A DNA stretch of 64,000 nt from Psettodes erumei (GCA_016785225.1 JAFBJZ010000660.1:1240001-1304000), one strand, 5' to 3'. Numbered from the stretch's first letter, positions 22,619 through 36,142 are shown. The notes: generated by a model not told the origin, from the letters alone. Program-made: numbers and translations.

Positions 22619-25600
22619 ATGAAGGACGGTATTGCCAACAACAGCACGGCCAGCATCTCCCAAGCCAGGAAAGCTGTGGAGCAGCTGAAGATGGAGGCCT
22701 GCATGGATAGGATAAAGGTACAGGGCGTTTTATTTATTTATTTTACCCTTGTCTGTCTGAGACAAAATGTTTTTAAATGTTGCTTTCTTTTCAGCAAATC
22801 TGCAATATGTGAATTTGCAGTCATCATCTCATCAGCTCTCAGAAAATGTATCCGATTTTTGAACTTGTCAGACGGTTGACTGAGTTACTGCGTTGTTGCT
22901 GTGACAGTCGGGTGATGGCCAAACACGAGCAGAGGCTAGGGAAGTGCTGTGAGACGGACTGACACATCGCTGATTGTGGTTTCCGGGATTTTCTTTGACT
23001 TTATCCGTGGCCTCCTTTGGGAGAAGCTGAAACGTGCTGCCACCTGGTCACTTTAAAAGCACATAATTAAGAGGAATAGTTTGATTTGGGAAAATATGCC
23101 TATTTGCGTTCTTGCTGAGAGATCGTGTCTGTACAGCAATAAAGACCGGAAATAAGGGGAAACAGTTAGCCCGGCTCTGTCCAAATGGAAATCTGCCTCC
23201 AATCACCAAAAGCTGACTAATCGCCATGTAATGCATTGTTATTTATCCACTTTGTTTAAAGTGAGCGCTCCTAGTCAAACAAATGAGATGAAACTATGCT
23301 GATTAGCTTTGGAGGTGTCGGATAGTGAATTGTGTTTCCTGCTTGGACTGGGCCAGGCTAGCTGTTTACCAGTGTTTCCAGTCTTAAAGCTAAGCTAACC
23401 AGCTGCCTTCTTATCAGTCTCATGAAAAAAGTTAGTCGGCATATTTCCCAAAACGTCATACTGTTCCTTAATTTAAATGCAGTTCAATTGGTTTCATCCC
23501 ACTGCATTATGAATGCATTAACCCGTATACTGAATGGACAAAAAAAAAGGCTTCAACATGGGTGCTATGGATATTGTCTTTTTTATTCTATTCATTCTTC
23601 CACTTCTTCTCTTCTTGCTTGACGCCATTTATCAGGTCTCAAATGGCTTTGTACAAGTGGGGTCCAAAAGTCTGAGAGCACTGTATAAATTCTCATAATA
23701 ATGAGCTCCAATAATTTATTCCAACAGCCAACAACTGCCAGATGACAAAAAGAGAATGCTTCTCGGTGTAGTTTAGCACAGCCTCTCCTGACAGGCGTCA
23801 CGTGAAACCGAAGTTCACCTTGAAAGGATCCAAGGGTGCCACCTCTCTGTCAGAGTGTATCGACTCTGCACAGCAGGAGACAGAAGCAACCCCCCCGAGG
23901 GATGAACCCAGAGGCGTGGCGGGTTACGTTAATTTACTGAGCATCTCCTCGGTTAGCACTGAGCACTTCCTCATGCAGCATTTCTCCTCGTCTTACATTG
24001 TCAGTGTTTGATTTCTGCAAGTGTGCAGCCAGCTTGTGATTTGAGGTCGCTGGGTCAAAGTCCGAGGCTCGGCAAAGAAAATCTAGACTTTCGAATGTGC
24101 CAGCGTTCTCTCTTCTGTCCCTCGGACCTTTAACCTCCTGCAGCTCCACCAGACTTTTATCATGAAGCATTGCAGGCCTCATAAAACAACACCTGGTTAA
24201 ATATTGACTTTTGAGCCCTGTATTCTCTCTGTGGTGCAGGTCGGTCATCCTTTCAAAAGTCATAATGACGTTACTGCAAATAGAGATTTCTATATTCCTT
24301 CCACTCAGCAGATAGAACCATTCACGGAAGTCACCGTTTTTGCTCCATCGTCGTCCCCGATAAAAGCCTTTTTACCATTAATATGTTTCTAGTGTGCGAA
24401 GGGAACAGTTTTCATCAACGACTTCTTGTGCAACTTAAAAGGCCGTGTCATCGTCTCATTCCGTATGCTCCTCATGTGCTCGGGGAATGATTGCCCCACA
24501 GCCCCGAGGCTGTTCACTCAGCATTATAGCCGGGCCTGGAAGCCTGCCATACACCATCATCCCTACTAAGCACAACAAAGGCTGCTTACAAAAAAAAACT
24601 ACACTTGAAAAAAAAAAACAAAGTGATTATCTGCAAACTTGAAATCAAGGTTCATCTAGATTTATCTAGAACACCCCTGATAATTTTCATTGAAATAATT
24701 GTTACTGTTACATTAACTGTTAAGTCAGTGTCTACCTAATGATGCAACACAATGGTGACTGAGCCTATGGACCACTCATTGCAATATTCATACATTTGCT
24801 GTAGTACAAACTGGGTGTCTGTGGTAACGTTTCAAAAAAAGTACTTTATTAAATTGAATTATTAAATGAATACAGCAGCTAATACAAACCAAATAGTTCC
24901 TGCTGCTACAGCTGCTACACAATTAAGGCATTGAACTGACCTAACACCAGTTGACCTGTGAAAAAGCAGAAAACACAATGTGCTTGTCAGCGAACTGAGC
25001 ACTTACTACTGTTTTCATCAAAATTGTGAGTATAAAACAAGACAGCAGGGATTTGGGGGTTTTTGGACAGTGGTTGAGTCTGAAACATGGCTGGGAGTAA
25101 TAGATGAAGAGGGAGCAGCCACAGGAGCTGTTAGATGAGGAGCTGCAGGCGACGGGCTGCACACCTCTAACTTCTCAGCAAGGCAACCGTCTCCTCTCGC
25201 TGCACCCTGCTGCTGTAGCCGTGTGCAGCATAAAATCACAACACAGTTGCTCACAGAATGATGGAAAAGGCCAATTATTGCCGGTAAAACGACAACAGCG
25301 AGCTGCAGATGAGTGTGAGCTAAAAAGTCATGTGACTTAGATCTCCAGACGTACGCAACATAACCATCATCTTTTCAAATTTTCACAAAATACCATATTT
25401 ATTTCTAGCAGATACAGAAACTTGCAGTAGAAATTAAAAACTACCATAAACACAAAAATACAGCCAACTTTTCATTATATTCTTTGCAAACCATATCATT
25501 GTTGCCATTTAACTGCAAATCTAAAGAAGAATCATAAAGCCTCAGTGTGTTGTCTTTTCTGTTTTTTCTTTATCATGGTTTGCTAATAGTAAAAGTCTCA

Positions 25601-28600
25601 GGCTTTATTGTGTTGCTGGTAATTTTAATGCTGTCGTAGATTAGAACGCTTTTAGACAGACTGCAACACGAGCTGTTTCAACAGAAAGGAAACGACGTGG
25701 TTACGCTCAAAACACAGCAGTTTGTACCGTGCAACCTACAGGGTTTGTTTTGTTTAAAGACCAGCACTAATAGCGTGTTCATGTCACCTCACATCATAAT
25801 GGCTGAGTGGAAAAAACTGTTCGCGTCAGATGTAATTCAGAGTCAGATGTGGTGACAACAAACTGGGGGCAAAGTGCCTGCGAAGGCATTATCGCTGGCA
25901 ATTAAAGTAAAAAAAAAACAGCCTTAACACCAATACGCTTGATTCTATGAGCTAATTTTGCTTACAAGGTTAGCAAAGTGGGTTAATGCAGTATCTTGGC
26001 GTAATGTGTGAAAGCTCCCGAGTCAACATAATAGGAGGTTTTCTGGTGAATGTCCTGTCGGTAAAAAAGTATTAAGGAATTTGGACACGGGGGCACCAAT
26101 CTTATCAGACTGTCCACCTGTCATCTGTTTGGGTTCGCCCTCTCTCCGTTTTGTGGTCATCTGTTTCACATATGCATGGGGGTTAAAAAAAATAGTTTTG
26201 TGAACCAGAAATGGAGGAATGTTGTTTGGAATGCAGTGAACAAATGTGCTGTTAGATTTAGTGGCGATGGCTGTCACAACTGACAAAAGAAATAATATCT
26301 GAGAATGTCTCAGTACGGACCACGAAGCAAGAAGGCTGGCACCGAGCAAAGCGAGGCTGTGGTTGAGTTGCACTCTTAAGGTGTAAGCTGCTAATTGCTA
26401 GAATATAAAATGAGAGCAAGCATGATAACTAAGTGTCACACCCAAGATACACTAACTCATTTTTGATTCTGCTGAAGGTGAAAGGTAAACAGAAAAGAGT
26501 GTAAAATGATGATGTCATGTGAAATGAGCTGAGAAGTGTTTAGAGGTGACTTGTCAGTTTTACTGTCAGCTTCGCGTTTTATGGGAAAACACGCAGAAGT
26601 CTGGAATGTAAATGAATCTTAAATGTCAAAGACGATCATTATCTGAAAGGCTTTCACTCAGCCCCGTAGCGAGCCTTGCAAAAAATTTTAGCGTTGTGAA
26701 TAATTGACTTCTGGGGTCTGGTTTTATGTGGCTGTCTCATTTACGTGAAAACCTTTTTCGCACTGAAAGATGCGAGGATTGGCGTGTTCCTCTAAAAAAA
26801 AAAACACAGCAACAGTTGTAGGAGCAGCATGATTTCACATCTGTATTATTTTCTCGGCAGCTGTTGAATGATGGAGGAGGCAGGCAGCTGTCTGTGCTTT
26901 ATTTGACACATCAGATACAGTGATCCAAATAATTCCTTTTTAAGAGCACCAAAAAAGAGCCACCGAAGTAGAACGTGGCTGCAAATGAAAGCGGAGTAAA
27001 GTGCAGAGGACGAGGAGAAAACAGACAGTTGGCCACGCCGTGCGATCCCTTAAATTTAATTAAGGGATCTGATTAGGGAGAGTGTGCGCATCAGTGACAA
27101 GAGTGGTCTCTGTGCTGCTGATTGAGGAATCACCACATTCTCATTAATTGCTCAATCAGTCAAAGGAATGTGATCTGTGCTAATTAGAGGGACTCTCCTT
27201 CCATCATGGGGCTGCGGTGTAATTACAGTCAGTCTGGGCTTAATGACACACACCGTGCAATACCACTCTTTGTCCTGTGGGGCTCCCTTTTTCTGCAGAA
27301 GCTCTGGCTGCAGTTACATGATATAATTATTTCATTTACACTGATTGATGACAATAAGTTGTTTACTTGCATTGGGATACCTGACTCGAAGGCTTTGTTA
27401 ATGTTTCCACTTTGCGCAGGCATGGAGGCTGAGACTAGTGACTGAACTGAGCAAACATGCAGCTAAACTAATCTGCCACCAATATATGTTGTGTCTTTTT
27501 GTGTACTTTTTAATATGAACTTAATCAAATCAAGTTAGGTCACAATTGATCTTGAGTTTCACCCTGATTAGTCGCATAGTATAGTGCCAAAAATTAATTT
27601 GATGTTACAAACCAAATTGTTTGGGGAAAAACAGCAACATATAACCAGATGTTCTTGGTTAAATAAAAGTTATTTATTTGAAGTAAAGTCAGTGATCTTA
27701 GGGGAAAAATAAAAAGAGGAAAGTATAATTAGTTAAACTAAGCCTGGCCCAGTCCCCTAGTAGCAAAAGTGCCTCAAACACACGTTAATTAGTCTACAAT
27801 TCTTACAACAGTGAATCTGTTGGCACAAGCACAGGAGCAAGCTGACTGACGACCCTGACTGCCAGGTTGTTCAGGCGATGGTCGTCTCTCCTCTCCACGT
27901 TGCCAAATTGTGCCGGACTGGGTGCCCGTCCAATCAGCAGCAGGAGCATGGCCAGCCACGCCTCCAGTAGTTGAAATTTCCGATCGCTCCTACATTCCTA
28001 TTTACATAATCCGAAAACCACTACAGAAAAGGTCTGCACACTCACACATGAGAGAGAGGACCGTAAAAACCCTCCCCTCAGGACGCAAACCAACAATCTT
28101 GTAATAATTTCAGTCACCGTCATTTAGAGTGTGCATCTGTCGACGCTATCTCAGCACATTTCTTGTGCTGGATATCCAGATGCAATTCCTGTACCATCAG
28201 CTGGTTATGTCGTTGTTTATGATTATACATGTGTGACAAAAGACGAGTGGGTTATGATCGGGAAAGACTGTGACTGGCAAAGGCCGTAATATGTGAGTAT
28301 ATTGTTGTGCATTGAACATATCCGCTGATGATTTGAGCTTGTCAATATATATATATATATATAACATAGCAAGTTGCTATATTGATTTCCTCCCTATTCT
28401 ATTTTAGAACAAGCAAAAACATGCTTTCCAGCATTGCTCAGAGTTAGCAAAGATCAATAGCACTGTGAGGTGACAAACGATGATGAAGCATTAGCTGGAA
28501 GAAGGTAGTTATAGTAGTTAGAGTGCCGAGAGAACATGCAGGGGTGTAACCATGTGTGATGATACAAATTTGTCATCTTGCTTTTTCTGGTTTGGGAACA

Positions 28601-31224
28601 TAATATGTTGCACTACTTGATGTTCCCTTTTAAGTGTCACCGTCCTCTGGTTTAGAATTCCGTTGTGGTTGTTTCTAATGCAGGAATTAGGGTTGGAAAA
28701 TCTGTATTTAACAGGAAAACGGATGAGACGCTGATATGTATTTGTAGTTGTGTTTGGACCTCAAAGCAATGCAGTGCAAAATAACAAATGTGAGCACGTT
28801 AATATGCTAAGATGAGGACCACGTACCCGTTTCACATCAGCATATTAACATTATCCGTGTGAGTGTGTTGGCATGCTGACATTGGCATTTAGTTCAACGC
28901 GCCACTGCGTTGCACCAAATACAGCCTCTCAGAGCTGCTACGAGCTGCAGACTTTGAGTCTTGTTTCAGACTTGGCACAGAATGAGGGAGCTCAGAGGTT
29001 TTGAGAGGTTTTGCTCTGTGTGACCCCTTAAAAATGAAGCAGTGACCCCGAACCGCAGGTTGTGGCCTCAGCGTGGACGCGAAGTCTCCAGAGTTCAACC
29101 GCTGAGTCTTTTTCCCCTCTAAGTTCAATTCATTCGGAGGATTTCTGGATGGCCTGAGAAGGAGTGTGCAGTATCTCACAAAAATAAAGCAAAGATTACA
29201 CGTATTAACATATATAGATAACATATTTTTGAGTGGGAGGGCCCGGAGGTCCCCCGCCAGGGTCAAACCCAGGGCAGGGGCAAACGAAGATTGTCAAAAT
29301 GTTGTATATTTCGACATGTGAAGTTGGCTAACAAGGAGAAAGGAGAAAGCTGGTGACGTTTTTTTTATTTTATTTTCAACTAATCCCATGAAAAGAAACA
29401 GCCAGATCAATAATGACTTAATCCTAGCAACAAGTATTGCCTGTGAAGCTAAGGCCTGACATAGCTTATTCCTCTGTGCCACCGTATGTGTATTAATCCA
29501 TGTCTGAAAATAGTCCCTGACAAATACACAATACTCCTGTTTGAACTTTAAAAAAATCTACACTGCCTTGCACTTTCAGGAAATTTCTCAAAAAAAATTC
29601 CCCAAGTGAATGCAAATTTTTGTGAGCTGTTTTAATAGATTTACTTCTTCTGTAGTAACAGATAGATTTGTGGCTGAGTGCCACACGGTAGAGAAGAATC
29701 CAGAAATTGTAGCCTCCGCTTTTAATCCACAACCCTTCAGATGGGATCATTTTATGCCGCCACGATAATACTGCGGTAATCGCTGTTCAAGACCGAAAGT
29801 GATAGGCAGCGTGATGGATTTTGTGCATTGTGTTCTCTCGTGAGAGCAGCAGTGGGTGAGGTGAAGTGGCAGGCAGGAGATCAGATGGCTCCGTCCTCCA
29901 CATAGATCCCTGAGCCCTCGCCGTCCCTCTGATGCAGCTGCTCCTCTGCTCTCCATTTGCAGCCTCCCCTCCCGTTGCCTCCCACTCAGCTCCCGAGTGG
30001 AAACCGGCATTCACTTACAGACTGACTGCACTGTAAAATTTATAGTTGCTGTTTGACTTTGAAAATTCTAATATGCCGCGTTTTGCCTTAAGGCAGGAGG
30101 TGTGTTGTTAGTGCCATCCTCCTTTTCCCTCAGCTGGTCAAGGTCCCACCTTAGCACCTGTCAGTCATCCTGATGAGCAGTATTTTCCTCTTGCCTGAGG
30201 CCAAAGTTACAGGCAACAGTGCATTCGCCACAGGCACTGACAAAACAGAAACACACATAATACACAATTTCATGGAAAAGGGAGCCATGCAACATTCAGG
30301 TCTCATCATCCGGATTTTGGATGGGTCAACTCTCGATCAATTTTAGCTTCAAAAATATTTTCTGCCAGAGCAAACACAGTGAGCCTCAGTGCAACTCTAT
30401 CAGAATCAAAACATGTCACACATCTCTTTTCTAATACACCTTGCTTTATTCACCTCACCAAATGTTTTGGGCTGTCTTGCCTCCATAGAGGTCGTGTCTG
30501 ACATTGTTTCCAGTTTCCTAATATAGGCAATCATGTACCTTGTACATGACCATCGTAATAAAAACCAATACCATCATCCTTTTATTAAAGTTTTTTTTTC
30601 CAGAAATAACATTATTTACTCTCAAGGGCTTAAGACTTGCAAGAGAAATATAAATGACTATAAATACAAAACCACCAAAAATGCAACCAACTTTCCAAAA
30701 TGTTTTTCACAAAACAAAACTCACCCAAATGCATCCGTGAGTAAAAAGGTCAAATCCCCTCCTTTAGCTGTGCTTGTGGCATCGAAATATTGGCTGGTCT
30801 GCCACTTTGAAATATCACTACTAACTATTGCATGGATTGCTGTAAAAGTTTGTCAGAAACAAACTCAAATGCCACATGATGAAGCCAAGATAGCTCCAAA
30901 TGTTCAAAATTAAGCATACTAGCAACTCCCAAAACATCCCAAACATCATTATTAGGGCATTTCAGATGGGATTCAGGCAAAGTAAATGTTTTTTTTAATG
31001 TCCAGACACGTCTGAAGCTTTTGTTTTATTTAGCAATAGCGAAAGAAACACCTGATCACCCGTGTCTGTTCTTTTCTATCGTCTCAACATTTCAGGTATC
31101 CAAAGCAGCGGCAGACCTGATGGCGTACTGTGACGCCCACATACGTGAGGACCCCCTCATTGTGCCGGTCCCTGCCTCCGAGAACCCTTTCCGGGAGAAG
31201 AAGTTCTTCTGCACCATCCTCTGA
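22619..31224 (+). CDS. gng4: GNG4, heterotrimeric G-protein gamma-4 subunit
   Basis: Small prenylated partner of G-beta that anchors the beta-gamma dimer at the plasma membrane. Two coding exons, 22619-22717 (33 codons) and 31096-31224 (42 codons plus stop), join at phase 0 to a 75-residue protein, the exact length of mammalian gamma-4. Diagnostic parts are NNSTASISQARKAVEQLKME, CMDRIKVSKAAADLMAYC and ENPFREKKFFCTIL. The terminal CTIL is a CAAX box with leucine last, which predicts geranylgeranylation and removal of the last three residues. The near match to gamma-4, rather than gamma-2, -3 or -7, supports the name, as does its place beside LYST. The start ATG follows the acceptor by seven bases in GAGCACC-ATG. 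The intron of 8.4 kb is by far the largest in the window. Confidence 0.97.
23067..23471. mobile_element. Foldback MITE with TTAA flanks, degraded
   Basis: The two ends are imperfect inverted repeats: the left end reads GGAATAGTTTGATTTGGG then AAAATATGCC, and the reverse complement of the right end reads GGAACAGTATGACGTTTTGG then GAAATATGCC. A second inner pair matches at 23143-23183 against 23345-23383, around GGAAA...GGGGAAACAG and CTAGCC. TTAA stands at both outer edges, as for elements that target TTAA. It resembles a very common teleost repeat family of about this length with paired AAAGACTGGAAACAGG segments. No transposase frame is inside, so it is non-autonomous. Confidence 0.75.
27044..27069. 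repeat. Perfect 10-bp inverted repeat with 6-nt spacer
   Basis: Arms GATCCCTTAA and TTAAGGGATC are perfect complements around ATTTAA. It lies inside an AT-rich intronic stretch with many TAAT cores. It may be a dimer binding site or chance. Confidence 0.7.
28345..28363. repeat. (TA)n microsatellite
   Basis: About nine TA units in the GNG4 intron. Confidence 0.85.
28798..28849. repeat. Inverted repeat from a fish interspersed element
   Basis: GTTAATATGCT and its perfect reverse complement AGCATATTAAC are separated by 30 bp. They are followed by GGCATGCTGACATTGGCAT, which resembles a widespread teleost repeat built of GCATGCTAACA-like words. The full limits of the element are not clear. Confidence 0.5.
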
Positions 31225-31617
31225 TGGCCTGCCAGTAGAGCTGCACAGGTGCAGGCATGGCGTTGCCTGGCTTCTCTGTCTTCACCACACCTGAAGCTAC
31301 TGGCCATAGGCGTTGAGTTGAGTTTTGCCAGGCGGACGCTCTGTTGTTGGTCAGCTCTGTCCTGGTGGGTGAAGGTTTTGGGGGAGTCAGCTACCAAACT
31401 GGCAACCCGGTGAGAGTATCATGTCTTGTTAAATAGGTTTGTTATTGCTTTGTTATTAGAGAACAGCCTTGCTCAGTGCTTAATGAGATGAGAGATGTTT
31501 TTTCTCCTTTTTTTTCTTTTATTGTGCTAGATCTTAACATGCCTCAGGAAACAGAAATCTGCCCAGTGTCTATGACTTTTTTTAAACATTTAGTCCCTTG
31601 CCCGTTATCTGAATAAA
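31225..31617 (+). other. gng4: GNG4 3' UTR with AATAAA
   Basis: The sequence after the stop is non-coding. AATAAA at 31612-31617 in GAATAAATAACATT is the first good polyadenylation signal, giving a 3' UTR near 400 bp. A further AATAAATAAATA cluster at about 31,930 could serve a longer form. Confidence 0.55.
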
Positions 31618-34600
31618 TAACATTAATCTTTGTAATATCTTGAACATGATATGATTTAGATTTCTTCTGGTTTTCAGTGCATAGGTTTGACTATTTGTAG
31701 CAACATTCACTGAAAGTAACACTGAAATTTGACACTTCCCTCACTAGTGGTTTCTGTTTTAATTTGCCTCCAGAGTCACCAATAATTAACCCATTTGTTT
31801 TAGTGCTTCGTTACAGCCACATTCAGATTAGAGCACAGAACCAGAAACCTTATCTCACATTGTAAATTATTTGAGTTTGTGCAAACTGCGCACGGGACAA
31901 GAAGCAGGAGGCTGCTCGTCTGTTCTGCTGCAAATAAATAAATAGGCTCTCTGTTTATTGAAAGGTGCAGAGCTAATGTTTCAACAGAGAGATGAGTTCT
32001 TCAGGGTTATCACTGTGCAAACAACCCTTAAGTCAAAAATTATTTATGAATCTGCCGCCTCCTTCCCAGGTCCGCTCTACTGCATTCTACCTTTACTGCT
32101 CTGCTTGATTTACTCTTCATATGCTTCATCCACTTCAAATCAGAGACACTGTCAGTTGATCCTGCAGCCCCCGCCTGGAATATTTTTACATGCTGCAGGA
32201 TGTCTTTTCCTCTTATTTCCTTAATGCTCTCATTTGTTTGCTGGGCATGTTTCCTGAGCCTGATTCTTTTTTGCCTGTCCTAGAGTGAATGGCGAGGCCT
32301 TTGACATTAATGCCAAACCAGAGGCCTGCATGTTTCTCCGCTCCTTCTTGACAGCCTCCTCTGTTTCCGAGGGACCGCCAGTCTTTTAGAGTGTACAGTA
32401 TGTTACAGTGCCAATTTCTGTGAGAGCAGTGTGATCTTCCCACTGTGGTCCCACAGCCTTTTTTCCGTTTCGTTTGTTTGGGAAGAAAAAGCACACTGTC
32501 AAGACATTTCCTTTTCATGGTAGTTGAATAGCATTTGCTAATTTTTATGATGAATTGTTATGATCGTTATTGTTATTATCAGTAGTATTATTAAATATTT
32601 GTTGCATAGCACTGACAGCTACATGACGTGTAGTGCTACTAAGCTTGTATGATACTTAGGAAAAAACATTTATAAATCATGCAATTATTGATACTATCTG
32701 AGTATTTTTTAAAAATAGCGGTAAGGGTCGGTTTACATAATATGATCCCTTCGGTGGTTCAGGCTTTTTGCATCATCGTTTCTGTAAAATTAAAAGAAAT
32801 TTCCTCCTGGTACTTGAATAGCCATTGCATTAGGAATCAAACTCTGATACCGGACTGTCACAAAAAACAAGCTATTATACTCAATTTGTTTTCAGGATAA
32901 TTACTGTTATTATTTCCTATCTGAAAACCTGAGACTAACCTCAGGGTACTCTCACTGACCTCATCTTAAGGACGGTGCCAAATCTGAAACAAGAAATATA
33001 ACGGCTAGAGATGAATATTGCATGGATTTATTTGTATCTATACCAGAGAGAACTATTATGAAATGAAATATTGCCTCTTCTTTGACTTTCTGGGTGCTAC
33101 TCTGCACATAATAATCTCATTAGAGTCCAGATATGTCGACAATGTGCAGCTGTATTCATGAATGGTATTATTGTTTTGGGAAAAAAATAGCATTTAAATA
33201 GCAGGCTTTGTAAATCCTTCGATGGATCAAATGAATTAAAGGAAAAGGGTAACCCAGATGCGCCTTGTCTTTAATATTTCTGCTTCATGTACTCCTTATG
33301 GAGGTTTTTGAGTTGCTGTCTCTTTGATCACGCCGATAGCAGAAAGAGCCACTGCAGATCGTTTGGGTCTCACAGAAGAACATGATATTCCGGTGTGTAG
33401 TGGAGACCTCCTGTGGCTGAGCTGAACCACAGGCCATCTGCACTGATGCACTTTTCATGTGTCGTGCCATTTTTGTTTCTTTTAAAGGATTATGGTTCAG
33501 TTCACGTTTGCTGTCTACGGTGTAGCAAGGAGGCACGAATAATGAATCCAGTGACTCTGCAGGTGGCATGAACAATGTCCCTAATGATAATTCAGAACAT
33601 CGCCTGCTGACATCAACCCTCAAATGATCTGTTGTTGGTACTTCATGTGTCCAACCATGCGTGCGTTTATAGCTTCACCTGGGAATAGACTGAAATCAAC
33701 ACTTTCTAGTTTGCTTGATAGTGTTTATGTATTTGGAGACACATTTCAGAAACTATTTTCCCCAACTTTAAGGTCTGTTCAACACATTAGTACCAAAATA
33801 GCTTTTTCGAAATTGACATTGATAAGGCCAGTCAGGTGTCCCTCATTGATTTCTCTGAAGCAGTCCCAAAGGAGGATGTAATTAAAGAGATGTAGCATTA
33901 TAGAAGAGGATTTTTAAGCCTTGGCACAGGTGTGGTGTTGATTGATTATCTGCATTTATTTAAGTTAAATGTAGAATGAAGACCTAATTTCTCAAGCAGT
34001 TTCTTACTTTGAATGATTGGTTGCTACATGAACAAGATAGCGAGATTTCTGTATTTCATTTCTGTTTTTTCTAAACTCTTTTTGCTGATTTGAATTGGGT
34101 GGGATTTAGGAACATTTTAATCAAATTATGATCAACCATAATGGGTTAACACTTTAATGTTTGGTCAGGGTCAATAAAATCTAATGGATGCAAGCCCTAA
34201 CAGTCCTGATGAAGCAAGTTGATGAGGTTTTGAGTGTTAAACTCTTAATAGATAAAATCGAAGATTGTTTATTTAAATTTAATTGTTCTCATTTACTCAT
34301 GACTAATTACGGTTGTAAAAAACTACTTAGGTAGTGAAAACCAAATTTTACAGAGCAGTATGTCAACTTTATTTGCAGCATGCAGCACAAAATCACAATC
34401 ACATTTACTTCAGGAGGTGAAGGAAGTAGTGCAACAGGCAGCAATCTCTTTCCCTCAACCCTCAGAATAAAAACACGGTTGTGTGGGGAAGAAGTTATAG
34501 GGAGAAATATGAGTTTTATGTACCAAAAACTAAAATTAGAAATTCAAGAAGCAGGCCTCAGTATTATTTGCTATGCACATGGTTCTCAGTTGGGACCTGA

Positions 34601-35874
34601 CTGGATGGGAAAAATATCTGTATAGATCTGGAGTGCAGTGAGTGCTGAGTGTTATGATCACTGCCAAGCAAAAGCAAAACTGAAAACAACAGCATACACA
34701 TGGGGTTGAAGCAACATGAAAATAACATAAAAAGGTTTCACCATTTAAAAAACAATCGAAAAAAATGAGCACGTGAACAAGATGAGGACTAGCAGTAGAG
34801 CAAGATGTTAGGTGGCGTTTCAAGAGACCCTGAACATGCTATGAATAGCCTTTTCAAATGAATAATGTGATGCAGAGAGAGAACGAAATCTCTATTTATG
34901 AATATGATTCTAAAAAAAATCATATAATGCACAGAAAAGTAATTATCCGTAGGGCAGCAGGTTATCTAATACCAATAATCTGTGCTGGAGCAATTTTGCA
35001 AATTGAGCAGTGAGACCCCAAAGTCAAAGCAAAATACACAAGAAAAGTAATAATTTCTGATAAGATTATTTATCTACAGCCTCAGAAGGCATTTTTTTGC
35101 AGCAGTTCCTCAATGATTTCTACTCATAATGTCACCATGCAGTGTGTTGCATGCCAGTGTTTTCCATTTCATTATTATTTTTCTCTAGAAGGGTTGGTAA
35201 GGTCTTCAAAACAACATTTATGCAACACCAGAGCTCCGTTAAAATCAATACAAATGAAATGTTTACAAGCATGGCAGCGGGCGCTCTTGGTGGTGCGGCC
35301 CTTTCTTCCTCTCCTGGAGAAACATCGGTGCTCTCAGTCAGAAGAAATCCTCATCAAACAGCCCTCTCCATGCACAATAGATTCTATTTTAATATTTATG
35401 TGCAGCACAGAGGAAAGTGTTTAATATCCTCTAATCTTAAAACTATAACATGTCACCTGGGTTATAAAGAGATAAAATGAGCCATGTGTTAATTTACTGC
35501 TGTGCTTAGATGGGTTTTCTCACTTCATTAGAAATGTGTAGTGTGGTATGAAACCAAGCAAAAGAACAACAACCCCTCTTTATGTGATAAACATGAGAAG
35601 GTCCATCTCAACTATACTTTTTGTAGCTTTTACCAGTGCGTTAGTGTTTCAGTTTACTCCTAAGAACACGTAATAAATCATTTATTCTGCTTACGATACC
35701 ATTCTGTTTGCTTTAATGTGGTTTTAGTGGAGACTGAAACTGCATGAGGCTGCTTTATTCTTAATGGAGTCACGTTAAATGCTTAAGTGCATGGTCTGCA
35801 CCCACTGTGGTGCACACATTTATCCTTTTTTATGGGCTATACACAGCTAAAATAGCAAGAGATAAAATCTGAAT

Positions 35875-35907
35875 ATAGATAGATAGATAGACAGATAGAT
35901 AGATAAT
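35875..35907. repeat. (GATA)n microsatellite, one unit changed to GACA
   Basis: About eight tetranucleotide units with a single GACA interruption. Confidence 0.9.
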
Positions 35908-35955
35908 ATATTGATTAATTTAGGTTAGAGGCGAATAATAATAATGATAAAAAAG

Positions 35956-35956
<1 letters not shown>

Positions 35957-36001
<45 letters not shown>
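35957..36001. repeat. (ATT)n microsatellite
   Basis: About 15 perfect ATT units, ending some 90 bp before the B3GALNT2 promoter motifs. Confidence 0.95.
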
Positions 36002-36002
<1 letters not shown>

Positions 36003-36093
36003 AGTGTGTATTTTTGTATGACTACCATGTAACAATACAATCGTATATAATCTTTAGGCTCGTAGTGTCATTTGCTTGGCTAGGGAGCGTTGA

Positions 36094-36142
36094 ACTCCAT
36101 TTCCCAGAGTGCACAGCGACAGGGTTGCTCGCCTCCCATTGG
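36094..36142 (+). promoter_or_regulatory. b3galnt2: B3GALNT2 promoter: ZNF143-type site and inverted CCAAT box
   Basis: The segment 36094-36113 reads ACTCCATTTCCCAGAGTGCA. It matches the ZNF143/THAP11 consensus ACTACAATTCCCAGAATGCA at 17 of 20 positions. At 36136-36142 CCATTGG gives an inverted CCAAT box. Both lie about 180-220 bp before the start codon, in the first GC-rich stretch after the microsatellites. No TATA box is seen, as usual for a housekeeping glycosyltransferase gene. Confidence 0.6.

Larger units (their letters stand above)
23472..31095 (+). other. gng4: Remainder of the large GNG4 intron
   Basis: AT-rich and without coding exons. It holds several weak repeats and one stretch (about 26,860-27,260) rich in homeodomain-like TAATTA/ATTAG cores that looks like regulatory DNA. 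Long open frames in it are short, unsupported and lack splice context. The acceptor before the second coding exon is tcaacatttcag. Confidence 0.55.
31640..36060. other. Gene-free interval between GNG4 and B3GALNT2
   Basis: AT-rich DNA with no recognisable exon on either strand. Only short frames occur, with no family resemblance and no splice partners. It ends in two microsatellites next to the B3GALNT2 promoter. Confidence 0.6.
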
